Below are positions 31,172-43,665 of a DNA stretch of 64,000 nucleotides, in pieces. Origin of the DNA: Macrolepiota albuminosa (lineage: Eukaryota; Basidiomycota; Agaricomycetes; Agaricales; Agaricaceae). The position numbers and the translations under genes are program-made. Location of the stretch: the NCBI GenBank assembly GCA_027475525.1, contig JAMWFC010000115.1, positions 496,001 through 560,000 of the forward strand, read 5' to 3'. Every line of letters starts with the position of its first letter. The first letter of the stretch is position 1. The notes beneath the pieces were generated by a model, which did not search any database, was not told the origin of the DNA, and saw only the letters and a list, made by a program, of their open reading frames with translations.

Positions 31172-34120
31172 TTGACAGGCACTCTGGATGCCTTGGGAGT
31201 CACCAACTTGTCAGTACAGACTGGGGGATATATGCCCCCAACCTGGAATACTGGGGCCAGATGGGCTGTGGCAGGCTCGATGCCTACCAGGATAGTAGAA
31301 GTCTGCATAGAGGTACTGGAGGTGGCAACTTACAAAGCAGAAACTGTGGAAAATTGTTTCCTGTGCACTCCTACCATAGAAGAGGTTCAGGAGGTTGCTC
31401 AGTCATCTACTGATGATGATGCCAGAGCAGAGGAACAGCAGTTGAAAACTGCTTACACCATGTGCTTACAGATGTTCTGGGATTTATGCCCAGAGGTGAT
31501 GAAATACACCACCCAGGCATGATTCAAGCATTATGTGTCAGCACATATAGTAGCACAAGAGCACAAAGTGCCCATTGTATTCAGTACTAAATATACTGAT
31601 TGATGGTGAGAGTTCTCTTCTTGGAACTTCAGATGTATCTGCAGCATAAGGCCACAAGGCAATCAGGGGTATTGACCTCCTGAAGCCACACATCTGAGGA
31701 ATGCTTGGCATGTCATAATCAAGACACTGGAGTCAAGCTAGTGGAGGCACTAGCACAGGCACAGAAGATGCCCAAGGCAAACCTGATGAGTACATTTCAT
31801 ACTCCAGCAGGACAAGAGTGGCATGAGGAGCCCCCTCACATGCATAATCAAGACTTTAGAACAGATGTTTCAGGTCTGGATAGGCAAGCCAGTATAGCTT
31901 GCAAGGTGGAGAGCAAGGCATCTATGATGCTGCACATGCCAATAGCAGAGACATTGAGCAACCAAGTTGTGTATCAACAGATGCACAATGGCAATCTTAA
32001 GACTAAGGGACAATCTCTTATTGATGATCAGGGCATCGTATTTGAGGGCACTAAGCTCATTGACAAGATGTGTCATTGATTTGTGATGCAGGGCCAGGCT
32101 TCTCCAGAACCAGAGCAGCACAATGATCATGATTGAGGAGATTTCCTCAATCAAGATGGTGCTATGAGATGTGATGTCCCTGATAGATGCCAGAATGAGC
32201 GCTCTAGATCAACTCCCCAAGAAGAAGGCAATTATGCTCTCAGTTAAGGAGGCTCAGGATGTCTGCCACAGAGTAGACAAGAGAAATCACTTCTCCAAGC
32301 CACTGATCTAGCAACTAGATCTCCAGGCCAAAGAGAGGCCATATGTATGCATTGCAAAGTCATGCACAACTGCCTTCATTGAGTAGTTGATGACACCCTG
32401 GGAGTAACCTTACAGTTGCCAAATAGGATGAAGCTGCATAAAGCAGACAGTAGGCACATTTGCAACTACTTAAGTGTGTTCAAGTTCAGTGACTTGGAGG
32501 ACTGGGTGATGGATGTGTGCACTCATCTTGCCATGTGTTTATATGGTGGAGACCATATGGAATGAGAACAAATTTTTGTTCTGCCCAAGTTTTTGGCTAG
32601 AGAGGCCATGAGTTGGCATCAACAAGCAGTATTGCATGTCAACCAGGTCCATTATAACTGGATGTTTAAGGGAGTCCTTACAGAATTGTATGACCAATTT
32701 GTACACCTCTTGACATTACAAGATGCCAGACAGAACTTCTAGTCCACAAAGTACACCAAGAAGTTGAGTGTGCAAGGGTTCTATGATACCTTTAATGACT
32801 ATGGCCAAAACATGGCAGTGTATCTAGATAGGTACACTATGCTCAAAACATTCTTGGATGGTATTCCAGTAGACATGCACTGGTATCTGATTCACAAGGA
32901 TGGGCTTTCTCCAGAGGTCAACAATGTCAAGGAGTTTGTGGCATATGCCATAAGGTATGAGCAGTCACTAAAGACTGCCAATTACTATGAGCATTGTAGT
33001 ATAGGGGAGGAAGCAGGTGGCCTATGCCTGCTGTGACACCCCTGCAAGGTCAGCACATAGGAACATTCCTGGCCAAGAAGACCAACATAGACCATGACCA
33101 CAACATGTGGTTTGTGGTACACCAAGCCCTGGCTAGGAATCAAGAGCACAGTCACTCATGGCTAGAGCAGGCTCCAGACAGAGAATGTCCTAAATTCAGG
33201 CTGGAATTCAAGCTGGCCAACCTATCTGGTCAGATGAGAACATGCTTTGCATGTGGCCAACCAGGCCACTATGCTACTAGCTGTTCTACAAGGGCAGGAG
33301 CCCAGAGAAAGAGATATACCCCAAGCTCACTTATGTGCTGCATATACTGCAGCAGCAAGTGGGAGTAATGGAGATATCTCCACTGAGTCTGAGGCTGAGC
33401 ATTCCATGGACAGCCAGGAGCCTTCAGAAGAGGCACTAGGCACAGAGCCCAAGAGTGTGGTTGTGGAGGGGGAGGAGTACGTCATAGTTGATGTATTTGA
33501 CAACACTTTTGACAATGAGTACTACAGTTGTGACAGCGACTCTAAATGTCTAGTGGCAATGACAGATTGGCTGTCTTCAAACAACCACAACAAAAATAAT
33601 GTTGTGCAAATGAAGAAAGTGATTCTTTGTCAAGCAGAGGGCACTTTACAGCACCTTGCATTGAAGCATGCAGACAAAGAGTGTCTGGTCTTGTATGTGG
33701 ATATAAATGGCCACAAAGCCTGGACTCTCTGGAACTCTGGAAGTACTATGTCAGGTATTACATCCCCAGTTTGCTCATGTGTACAGAATTTCTGTACAGG
33801 AGTTAGACACTCTGTTGGCCTTGCAATTGGGCACTGGAGGGAGCTGCACTATAGTGCAGTATGGGACAAATGTAACCATCCAGATATCTGGCTTACATAG
33901 CTGGGAATATATAGATGTAGCAAACTTTGACCACTATGATATGATATTGGAAACACCATTCATGCAGTGTAACAAAGTCATGCTAGACTTTGAGCACTGT
34001 CAAGTGCTGGTGAAAGGAAAAGTTATCCCAGCAGAATATGCTATGGTGGACAATACTGATAATTGTCTCCAACATCACTACACTACAGAGAAACATAAGG
34101 ATTCTCCATGACTTGGTCAC
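31172..34120 (+). pseudogene. Decayed gag and protease of the 12.2-kb element
   Basis: Gag pieces in several frames include 32764-33030 (KLSVQGFYDTFNDYGQ, then LKTFLDGIPVDMHWYLIH). A CCHC zinc knuckle, CFACGQPGHYATSC, lies near 33243-33284. Next comes an aspartic-protease-like region (GHKAWTLWNSGSTMSGI, with N in place of the expected catalytic D, then YDMILETPFMQCNKVMLDF; 33690-34100). Stops and shifts are frequent. The Asp-to-Asn change fits G-to-A decay. Confidence 0.75.
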
Positions 34121-34829
34121 AGAAAGTGCCAACAATAGAGGATGTGGTCAAGGAAGTACAGGTTATGCCTGGACTAAGCCCAGACCACAAGGTAGTGATG
34201 ATGAGCAAGAAGGAATATCAAGCCTCCAAGATGAAAAATGAGCAAATACTTGCTTCAGACATTTGAGGTGCAAGGCCTCCAGGAAAATGCCAGAAAAAAG
34301 CAAAGAAGCTTGAGGACTCAGTAGATGTATACCCACCTATGTCCTTATGAGTCAAGTTAGATGATTTGAGAGGCAGCAACCAAGAGGCAGAAGCCTCAGA
34401 ATATGAGGACATGCAGTTTTTATAAGAGTGGCCAGCTCCCCTACTCAAGTACAACTGGGTGTACAACCCTTGAATGCCACAGGAGTGGAATGAGCTGGTG
34501 GCAGCCACTTATGTGCAAAATGTGCACCAACAACAGGCAACCATTGCATCAGAGTATTGTTAGCCAGCTATAGACAAAGTCTCTGTGGCATATTTGATTA
34601 GATGTGAGAGAAAGGCTCTTATAGCTCATAAGGCAAGAGCAGAACCTCTGCTATGGCTGCACATACCCAATGACAGTGTTGATTGGGTGCTTGCTATATG
34701 TGAGCAATATGAATAGCAGCCTTATGCACCATTGAATATGGTGGAAGTACTTCCTTCAATGCATCAGAAGAGAAAACAAAAGGCAATAAGCCTTTAGAAG
34801 AATGACATTCCTTGGTTGTGTCAGCAATG

Positions 34830-37120
34830 GCAAGAAGAATTTGCTGATATGGTCAATGAGACCAAGAAGGAGCTCTCACCATGGCAGGAAGTAAAGCATG
34901 AGATTAATCTCATAGACAATGATACAACGCTGTACCAGCAGTCAGGGACACAACATGCACCAGAAGTCAAAATAAACATTTAATCATAAGGCTGAAAACT
35001 GTAAGCCTCCTGGTAGCAGTCTCAACAAATTATATCTCCAAAAACACCCCAATAAATACACAGACAGTACAGAACAAAGGGCAGGGACCAGCTCAAGCTA
35101 TCCACTCAACAATAGTCCAACCACTGTAATGGGGAGGGGAAGCATGGGAGCTGGCAGAAGTGACGAAATGGGATCAATTTGTGATGATCTAGATCAAGAT
35201 CAGATCTGACAATGCCCGATTTGACATGACTGAAAGGGGAAAGGAAAAGAAGCATGGAGGGATGTCAAAAGAAGCATGGAATGCAGGGAAGCACTAAAAG
35301 GGGAAAGAAGGATCTATGAATGGGATCGTGCTAAATGGAGCTGAAGCAAATGGGGAAGTGGCAATCAGAGACATCCAGAGGAATGGTGGAACAAGAAGTT
35401 GAATGGTGGAACTGGTGGCACCGAAACATGCCTCCCAAAAGGGAAATTGGACTATCAAATATGTTCTGGAGGCTGGGAAGTTGACAACAAAAGAGTCATG
35501 TGTAGATAGTGGTCTGTGCACCAGAAAAACAGTATAAATAGCCCAAGTTTAGTAGAGAATAGACAGGCATTTGATAGGCAAAGGCTCAGTGGTTCCCAGG
35601 GAGTGAATCACCTAGGCTAGAGTTTATTGAACCTCTTCTTGGAAGTCTATTGGAAAACAAAGGCTCGGCAGTTCCCAGGGAGTGAACTGCTTAGGCTGGA
35701 GTTGACTGAGAACCTTCTACTGCCCACCAGAGTATTTAATATTCTGTGAAGCACCTCATTACCTCAAGCAATCAGCAAGCAACAGTGTGGATTAGAAGGA
35801 ACTTTCTGAGTTACCAATAAGCCCCAGAACTACAGTAATACTTGCCATCAAGTACTACAACAAGAGCAAGCAGTATAAGTACTACTTGCCACACTGTCCA
35901 TGTGCATTTTAGTAGCAACTACACAATAAAACTAATTGCTATTTGAATGCTCAATGGTGGTCACCATGTACCACTGCACAAGCTATACCATTACTGTGCA
36001 TTTCAAAGAAGAATAAAACTCTTCATACTGCTCTGGATATGCATTAATACAATGACAACACCATAAAGGACATAACTCCTTTACTGGATCAAGAGGTGAT
36101 CCAGAAAGACATGGCTCAAGCAAAGTATTGCTCAAAGATTGATTTCATCAATGCCTATAAGCAGATGCACATCTGCACCAAAGACATACCCAAGATTATG
36201 TTTGCATCAATTATGGGCATGTTTACCAGCAACATTATGCAAATTGGGGACTGTAATGCCCAGCTACCTTTCAAAGGCTGATAACCTCTATATTCTGAGA
36301 TGTGATAGGAAGTTTTATGCACATCTACTTAGATGATATATTCATCTATTCTGATTCCATTGAGAAGCATGAACAGCACCTCAGAGTCATGTTTAAATGA
36401 CTATGCGAGTACAAGCTGTACTTGAAATGGAAGAAGTGTGAGCTCTACACTTAAAGTATAGACTGCCTAGGGCATGTCATTGATGAGTGGGGTATTTGCT
36501 CCAATCAAGACAAGCTTGACTGTATTTGGGAGTGGCACACACCACAAAACTACAATGACATCCAATGCTTTGTTGGCCTTGTCAATTACATCTCAAGCTT
36601 TTTGCTCAATGACAGTGCTTATACAGGGCCACTCATAGCCATGATGCAGAACAGATCACTGTTTAATTGGTGGCCACTTCACTAGCAGTGCTTTGAAATG
36701 GTTAAAAGGATCTGTACAAAGATCTCGGTCATTTGACTAATCAACTCCAGATAAAATAAGCCCATCTGGCTCATATGTGACATGTCAAAAACAGGCATTG
36801 GGGCCATGTATGGCCAAGGAAGCAGCTTATAGACATGCTGCTTAGCAGGGTTTATGTCAACAAAGTTTATGACTGCTCAGCAAAATTATGTTATGCACAA
36901 GCTAGAGACTCTAGCAATACTTGAGGCTCTTCTCAAGTGGGAAGATAAGTTGATGGGATATCCCATCTATATCATTACTGACCACAAGGTGCTTGAGTTC
37001 TTTAAGACTCAGATGAACTTGTTGCCACGTCAGCAGCAGTGGATTGACTATATATCAAGATATTAGTTTGACATCATCTATGTTAAAGGTGAACTCAATA
37101 AAGTAGCAGACTGTTTGTCT
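34830..37120 (+). pseudogene. Decayed RT and RNase H of the 12.2-kb element, split by an insertion
   Basis: The RT N-terminal part (WQEVKHEINLIDND) ends at 34976. After the insertion the frame resumes with QWWSPC...AIPLLCISKKNKTLHTALD, DMAQAKYCSKIDFINAYKQMHICTKD, YLDDIFIYSDS (catalytic DD near 36332) and YNDIQCFVGLVNYISSFL. RNase H is seen as WLICDMSKTGIGAMYGQG, QQNYVMHKLETLAILEALLKWEDKL and ITDHKVLEFF. Several in-frame stops come from CGA-to-TGA type changes. Confidence 0.85.
34977..35925 (+). mobile_element. LTR-like insertion in RT, TSD ATAAA
   Basis: A 949-bp block interrupts the RT reading. The flanks are ATAAA on both sides (34972-34976 and 35926-35930), and removing it brings the RT pieces together apart from a single-base shift. 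It carries a TATA-like CAGTATAAATAGCCC (about 35530-35544) and a GGCTCAGTGGTTCCCAGG-type repeat that occurs twice (about 35586 and 35665). It matches 5475-5925 on the other strand. It ends ACACA, but its start is CATTT, so canonical LTR ends are not proven. Confidence 0.65.
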
Positions 37121-37619
37121 TGCTACTTTGAGAGTGATGTAGTTAGAAAGGCACATGAGCCTCACAATTATGTGCAGGCAGACTGCCACATTATCTTAGA
37201 TAGAGAGGACTTACCTCTCTACTAGTACCAGAAGATCAAGGAGCATGTCCTTGAAGTATGTGCAATGCACAACAATGAATGGAGGCAAAGTACTCATCTC
37301 AGAAAGCAGCACAAAGAACAAGACATAGCTGCCAAACTGCTGAGGGAGAACAAAGCCAGGGAACCAGCCCAGTCTGGGGAGCCTGAGCACCCTGGCTGAC
37401 ATGCTAGAAGATGAATTGCCTTTGTCCCAGCTACTTAGTCTGGAGAAGGATGATTTCTGCAAGGAAGTGGTGCAGGAGTATGGACATGACTCCCTATTTG
37501 TTGAGGTGCTCAGCAACTCTGATGACCATCCACAATTCAGGCAAGGGCCTGATGGTATAATAATAATAATAATAGAAAACTGTCAAAGAGTAGCAGTCAC
37601 CTGCATTTCTCAATTGTAG

Positions 37620-38569
37620 ACTATTGTAATGTGCATATTGAACCAGGCATACACACTGGTGGAGCACTTTGGTGCTGCATAGATGTTGGGCTACATCCAG
37701 AGGTGGTATTGGTGGCCACATATGGCCCAGGAGATCACCAAGTTCTGTGCCTCATGCGCAGCATGTCAAAGAGCCAAACTGCCTCCAGGACTTTCTGCTG
37801 AGAAGCTGCACCAGCTACCAGTGCTGGTAAAGCCTTGGAACTTGATTGGAATGGACTTTATAGGTCTCTTTTCTGAGTCAAGAAGATTTGACTATTTCTA
37901 GATAGTGATATGCTGCATGACAAGCATGGTATACCTTATACTGGTGCAAACAATGCTGACAGCTTAGGAGCTGTTATAGATCTACCTCAGGAAGATTGTC
38001 AGGCTGCATAGGCTGCCTAGTACCATTATGAGTGATTGTGACTCAAAATTCACATTGCAATAGTAGACAGAACTTCACAAGCTATTAGGAGCCAGACTCC
38101 TAATATCAACATCATTTTACCCACATATAGATGGTCAGACTGAGCAGACAAACCATAGTATAGGCCAGATTCTAGATCTGCCTATATTGGTAGGAGTGTT
38201 GGTTTATCTGTCAATGCGTAACCTGAGGCTGCCCAAGGAACAGGCAAGTAAACTCTGCCCAAAATAGGTAGGCCCATACCATGTATTAGATGCAGAACCT
38301 AGTACCTCCAACTATGTGCTGGAGCTGCTTCAGGCATTACGGGAACAACATATCATTTCAAAGTTCCATGTGTTGCTGCTGCAACCATATGATGTGTCTG
38401 ACGATGCATTGTTCCCTAACAAGGCAACTCTGGGCCTCTATGACTTTGGGGCATGGGACAACAACAAATGGTTTGTTGAGTGCATTATCAGGCACCAATA
38501 GACTGAGCAGAATACATTTGAGTTTGACGTATGATGGTCTCTTGAAGACACAACATGATGAGCCATACT
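37620..38569 (+). pseudogene. Decayed integrase and C-terminal chromodomain-like region
   Basis: HHCC finger (GYIQRWYWWPHM ... CASCAACQRAK), catalytic-core pieces (PWNLIGMDFIGLF; IMSDCDSKF; DGQTEQTNHSIGQIL) and the C-terminal segment NYVLELLQALREQHIISKFHVLLLQPY, followed by KWFVECIIRHQ and FEFDV.WSLED. The last part resembles the hybrid or chromodomain tail of chromovirus integrases. Interrupted by several stops. Confidence 0.8.
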
Positions 38570-38803
38570 TGTAGCATAGTGCACTATGTAGCCATAGCCA
38601 TATAGCTCTTAGTTAGTAGAAATAGATAGAATTATATTATATTAATTGTAATATAATTTTATTTATATATTATATATAGTTACTTATATGCTGCTTATTA
38701 AGCAGCTTATTTTGTATTCATACTACATTGTCAATAGACTAGACTGGTCTAATTCTATGTAGTGTGAATTTTAAGCTCTCACTTAATCCATAACTTCATT
38801 ACA
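38570..38803 (+). mobile_element. Solo LTR, family D, TSD ATACT
   Basis: A 234-bp relative of the 30210 and 42211 LTRs, more decayed, flanked by ATACT (38565-38569 and 38804-38808). It interrupts the end of the integrase tail. Confidence 0.88.
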
Positions 38804-38808
38804 ATACT

Positions 38809-40639
38809 TCTATTGCTCCAAGCTAGCAGCACTTGACTGCTATTTGAAGTTGAAGGGTGTTAAGCAACCACATCAGTTAGATAAGTGTGCTGGCACCTAA
38901 TTTAATTGGCAGTGCTGATCATGGCTTGGCTGAGTTGGTCAGCAGCTGTAGCTGAGACATGTCTTAGAATTTGAAATTTTTTTTTTCTCTTTCTTTTCTC
39001 AACCATGGACAACATGCCTGTGGACTTGAGTAAGCAGCAGCAGCAAAACATGTTTGAGTTTTTGCTATTGAGCATACCATTGGCTGAAGAGAGGGGCAGA
39101 TGGCTTCCCCACTTATCCAAAATGTGCCCTAGTGGGGACAATCACAACAGGCTGTGGGCTTTTCACAGCAGCAACAACAACTAGTAGTGGGCTACCCACT
39201 GCAGCAGCCAGTGATCAGTGGCTATCAGCCACAACAACTTATGCAGGGCAACTTTATGCCCTAAAATGTACCCATGGGCAGTTTTCTGCCTTGTCAGACA
39301 GTAGCAGACACTTATGTGCTACATCATGCTGAGGGCTAACCCCAGCAAGTTTCATATGGAGCACTATTTAAATAGCCCCCATGCAATGCCAGAATGGGGC
39401 AAAACCTGGTAATAGCAAGGAGAACAATGGGACTGCCATTCTGGCATACTACCCAGGCATGGCTAATATGCTGAGAACAATGCCGGTCTTTCCAGCTTGA
39501 ATAGGAGCTTGGAGTGCAAATGCCTCAGTATAGTGCCTCATATGAGGTGCCCACTGAGGAAGGCAAATCAGCCTTCTAGTTGGCTACAATGCCAGCTGAT
39601 GCCTCAGAGAAATGCAGATCATCCTTCATGTCAGCAACAGCAGCTGATAAGAGCACAGAGACTTTCAGTACAGAAACAAGTAGCAAGTTTCCAGCCAAAG
39701 CACTGATGGAGAGCCTGGCCAGGCTCTCCTTGTTACAGTGGCTAATTATGCCACACCAACCTGAGCCCAGCTTGGAAGAAGAGTTGCATCCTTGATGCAA
39801 CAAAGAAAAAGCATGGGCTGTTGAGCCTACTCACAATTAGGACTTTGTCCTGACTTCTCTCCTTCAATGTCTGGGGGACAACAGGTATTGCAGACTTATC
39901 ATTTCTCTGTAATACAGAGGCCATTGTCCTTATCTGCCATATGATAGATGATATGGACCACATGCATGCTCAGCACAAAACTGATCTTCTTGCTCTTTTG
40001 GCTGCTTGCAAGTGGCAGACTATACCCCCAAATCAGAACACTGACTCTAGCAAAAAGGCACATCAGCAAGGAGTAGAGAACACATCCTCCTGCTCAACTT
40101 GATTGAGTGTCTCCATTCCCAGCCAGAAAGCTGGTCTAGGACAGGACATCCTTTCCTACAATGATGTCTCTGTCCCAGTTGCTTCTCAGCTAATCCAGCG
40201 CCTTGCCAGTGGTGCATCTGAGGTTGCATCTTTGCAACCATTATCTGTGGTATCCACCACACACTCTGAGGAGCAGAGTTCCCAGGGTGTCAGTGCATGC
40301 CCCACTGAAGCTAAGGCCTCTCAACCCCAAAAGGATTGACGGAATAAGCAACTGGAAGGGCACACCTACACTTTCCTAAGGATGCTCTGAAAGAGGCCCC
40401 AGGGGCTAACATCCTCTTCTTATCCACTGTCTTGGTGGAGGGCCCCTAGCCCAATACTCTTGTTTTGTATAGGCCATAGACCCATGTTCAGAGAGTTCTG
40501 GTCCAGAGAGGCTGCCATTGCTGTCCTCTGATAATAATATGAAGAGCCTGAAGAGGCTTATATGGAATCTCCAGTGCCACACAAGACTATAGCACAATGT
40601 ATGGCATGCAAATGATGCAACAGCAATTAATGGGCTAAG
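38809..40639 (+). pseudogene. Extra region of the 12.2-kb element: Gln-rich ORF remnants
   Basis: A frame from an ATG at 39005 (MDNMPVDLSKQQQQNMFEFL...) and later in-frame pieces (QPVISGYQPQQLMQGNFMP, NVPMGSFLP) look like a Gln-rich protein broken by stops. No domain was recognised. It lies between integrase and the 3' LTR, where ordinary Gypsy elements have little or no coding sequence. Confidence 0.4.
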
Positions 40640-42136
40640 ATGGACTATTGGATGAAAGAGAGCACCAAACAAGGAGCTGCCCTCCTCAAAGAAGAAACTG
40701 GGCATATCTCTGATGCACTTAGTGTTGTGATCTACTATGATCATACTATTGAGTGCCAAAACTCATTCTTTGGCATGGAGTTGGCACTTCAATTCTATTG
40801 GTTGCAAGTGACCAACACCATCTTTGTCAGGCAAGAAGCTCACACAGCCAGGGCCTTCAAGGCCAACAAACTGGGCAATGTCATGCAGACATCTCACAAC
40901 AGCAAGTTGTACCAAGTTGCATCTTGGAAATTCTCCTGTAACCCTCAGGAACTTTGCCAGCTCCATGCACTGGTTAACAACCAGTTTATACTGATTCATC
41001 AGAATTGAGCTATCTCTTACTTGACAAGTTTATATGGGTGACCCTCAATTGTCACCTTACTGCCTGGGACAGGACAATGCCTCAACTACTTGGCAATGTT
41101 CAGTACTGGACAATTGCAGTACCCTTCACAAGTAATGAGGAGTGGAAAAAAGTCCCATGTATGATTGTGTCTTCATGGATCTATTGCCACAAGGAAAGTG
41201 GAAAGCTGACCTTTGTAGGCCTGACTCCCCCCAATCCAAAGCAGCCATTTGCTTTGGATTACCTGGGCTCTTACGTCCTCTTATATGGGCATCCTAAGAT
41301 GCCCAATGTGTGGACTGGTCTGGCCATGGACCACACCATGTGCATTCATTGGTGCAGCCTTTTTGGGTTTGTGCTTGTATGCACAAAATTGTGCCAGCCA
41401 CCCCTCCAAGTCCATGGTGCATAAGCATCTGGCCTCTATAAAGAGGCCATTGCTGACTACAAGACAGTTACAGAGCAGCCATTTGTGCCCTTTCAATCCT
41501 AAGATCCAAACTTTGAAGCTCAGGTTGTTGATATTTCAGAGACATCTTCCTCCATCTTCACTATGTTGGACACAATATATGTCTTTATTTATAATCAAAT
41601 TTTGGTCAGCTGGGCTGATCATGCATACACATATGGGGTTGCCTTCTTGGCCCACATATTCTTTGTCAACCATTGGCTTCAGCAGAATGCCATGGCTATT
41701 GATGATGAGAGGCTCCAATGCCTCAAGTATTATGAGACTCCCTCATCCCTATCCAAGTGGGATAGGTAGCATGAGGCCATCATTGGCAATTGCCAACATC
41801 TGCTGCTATAGCAGCAGGCCAATTGCCATGCCTTTGATGACATATTCTGAAATGGAATGTACCTTTACATTGGGCAAGACATTCATACCCATGATTTGTA
41901 GACATGCTACTACCTGCCCAATGATAGGGCTCTTTCTGAGCTCAAAGAACCAACAATGGGTTAAACTATTGACCCTGCCCTCATATTATCTCCACTCCAA
42001 GACTATGATGACTTCCTGCCTGAGACAGAGCCATTGGACACCTCATACAAGCCTACATCTGAGAATGATCTTCTTGACTATAATATGGATGATGCTACTG
42101 CTGATCCATTTCAGGAGTCTGGGAACTCTCCTATAG
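40640..42136 (+). pseudogene. Extra region of the 12.2-kb element: long unrecognised ORF remnant
   Basis: Two frames in tandem (40640-41008, ending in TGA, then 41005-41424) read like one protein of about 260 codons with a stop or shift between. It is aromatic-rich with a mixed fold-like composition (ALSVVIYYDHTIECQN, LVNNQFILIHQN, LTAWDRTMPQLL). A further frame runs 41249-42136. I recognise no family. Low CpG and TG/CA excess match the rest of the element, so it has been resident equally long. It may be a captured host gene, a third element ORF, or an older nested insert. Confidence 0.45.
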
Positions 42137-42210
42137 CCCCCATTCCTGACTTACCAATAGCATGACCATCATGATGCTTTGAGACTGTGGTTTGGTCTGA
42201 TTGGAGAATG

Positions 42211-42443
42211 TGTAGTATAGTGTGCTATGTGGCCATGGCCACATAGCTCTTAGTTAGTAGACTTAAATAAAATTATATTATATTATTATAATATAATTCT
42301 ATTTATATAAATATAAATATGTATTTACCTGCTGCTTATTAAGCAGCTTATTTTTGTTCTAAACTACATAGTATTAATAGACCAGACTGGTCAGATTCTA
42401 TGTGTGTGAACACTAAGCTTTTACACTCTGTAACTTTGTTACA
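42211..42443 (+). repeat. 3' LTR, family D
   Basis: 233 bp, TGTAGTATAG...TTTGTTACA, followed by GAAGG. Pairs with 30210-30442. Confidence 0.85.
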
Positions 42444-42764
42444 GAAGGATTGCTGGATGAGGAAGAAACAAAATACAAGTCCAGTGGACTTAGTAGGAAA
42501 GGAAGCAGGATGTCAATATAGTCAGACCCAAGCAAGTGTATGTGAATTGTGACCAAAACTATATATGATTGTCAAAGATTAACAAGGCCATTCTTGACAA
42601 AGTGACAAAGTAAATATAATCTAGTGTCATGTCACCTCCATAGACATCAATTAAAGGCTTTTTAATTGATTTAATTATTGGTTGCCATTATCCAATGCAT
42701 CTATCTTCATTTTGTTCTGATCTTTGTCTGAAATGTCTCTCAGCTTCCTCTTTAATTTATTCTT
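42444..42764. other. Decayed sequence between element D and a Gypsy solo LTR
   Basis: No gene recognised; CpG-poor. Confidence 0.4.
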
Positions 42765-42769
42765 GGTCC

Positions 42770-43316
42770 TGTCATGACCAGCATCCTAGCAACCCCTGAC
42801 ACATCACTCCAACACCCTAACCCAGAATAGTGATCTCTGACATGTTGCCCAAACACCCTAGAAGCTCACCCAAATGGCCTGGATTTTACCTGTAGTAGAT
42901 ATTTAACTCATAGCCAATAGCACAGTACAGTAGTCTTAATATTGCCATAACTTCTGCCTCTATACTTGTCTGTCTATCTTGTACAACTTGCTCAATCTAC
43001 TTTCTTCTTTTCACAAGTCTTCCAGTTCACTAAGCCTCACTTCAATCTTCTCTTCTGTCTTCTGGTCTCATTCTCTTCTTTGATCACTCTTTCATTGTTT
43101 TTCTGCCTTACCTGGCTCTGTTCTCATTCACCATATCTTGGACTTAGCCTGGGATCCTGCTCCTTCACTCCATGTACTTTCTAGAGCACCCTCATGCCTT
43201 GCCCAAAAACTTCAGAGCTCACCCTGCTATTGCCTAGAGATACCCTGTAGACTTTCAATCCATCTAGTAAGGACCTGCTCACTATCAGAAGCCCTTGTTG
43301 TCAGTGGAACCTGACA
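42770..43316 (+). mobile_element. Gypsy-type solo LTR, family B copy 2, TSD GGTCC
   Basis: 547 bp from TGTCATGACC to GGAACCTGACA, flanked by GGTCC (42765-42769 and 43317-43321). The ends match the 15342-16064 LTR; the interior is shorter and AT-shifted. Confidence 0.9.
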
Positions 43317-43321
43317 GGTCC

Positions 43322-43665
43322 CTTTGTTGGATACTTGTTTGTTGGTGTATTTACTGTGTTGCTTTGTCACTCACTTTTGTGAAGCTAGACCACTGCTCAA
43401 TAAGAGTCATAAATTTTAATATGAGAAGCATCTTGTGTTTTGCCACCTGCCACATTAACAACTTAGAAAGATAGTTGGACAGATACAAGGTCTCCCACTC
43501 GAAATCTTTCAGGCTTGTAATGTTTGTATGTTAAGTTTCCTTCAGTTTTGTTTGTTGCTCTATTGTGTTGTACTTACATTATCCTGTTTCCTTCATTTAC
43601 TTTTGCCTTTGAAAATTGGACCACATTGTCTTTGGTAATTATGAAACTTTTCTGTGTTATTTTCT
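43322..43665 (-). pseudogene. Remnant resembling the C-terminal region of an integrase-type transposase
   Basis: Minus-strand reading gives VNEGNR.M, HNRATNKTEGN and YKHYKPERFRVGDLVSVQLSF. The ...F.VGDLV.V... pattern is seen after the core of Gypsy/GIN integrases. Very weak; stops interrupt it. Confidence 0.25.

Larger units (their letters stand above)
30210..42443 (+). mobile_element. 12.2-kb Ty3/Gypsy retrotransposon with paired LTRs, TSD GAAGG
   Basis: The 233-bp LTRs at 30210-30442 and 42211-42443 have equal length and differ mainly by transitions. The bases outside both ends are GAAGG (30205-30209 and 42444-42448), so they bound one insertion. Between them lie decayed gag, protease, RT, RNase H and integrase on the plus strand, then about 3.4 kb of extra sequence. 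Two later insertions are nested inside (34977-35925, TSD ATAAA; 38570-38803, TSD ATACT). The whole unit is CpG-poor, with many Arg codons turned to Cys, Trp, Gln or stop. Confidence 0.8.
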
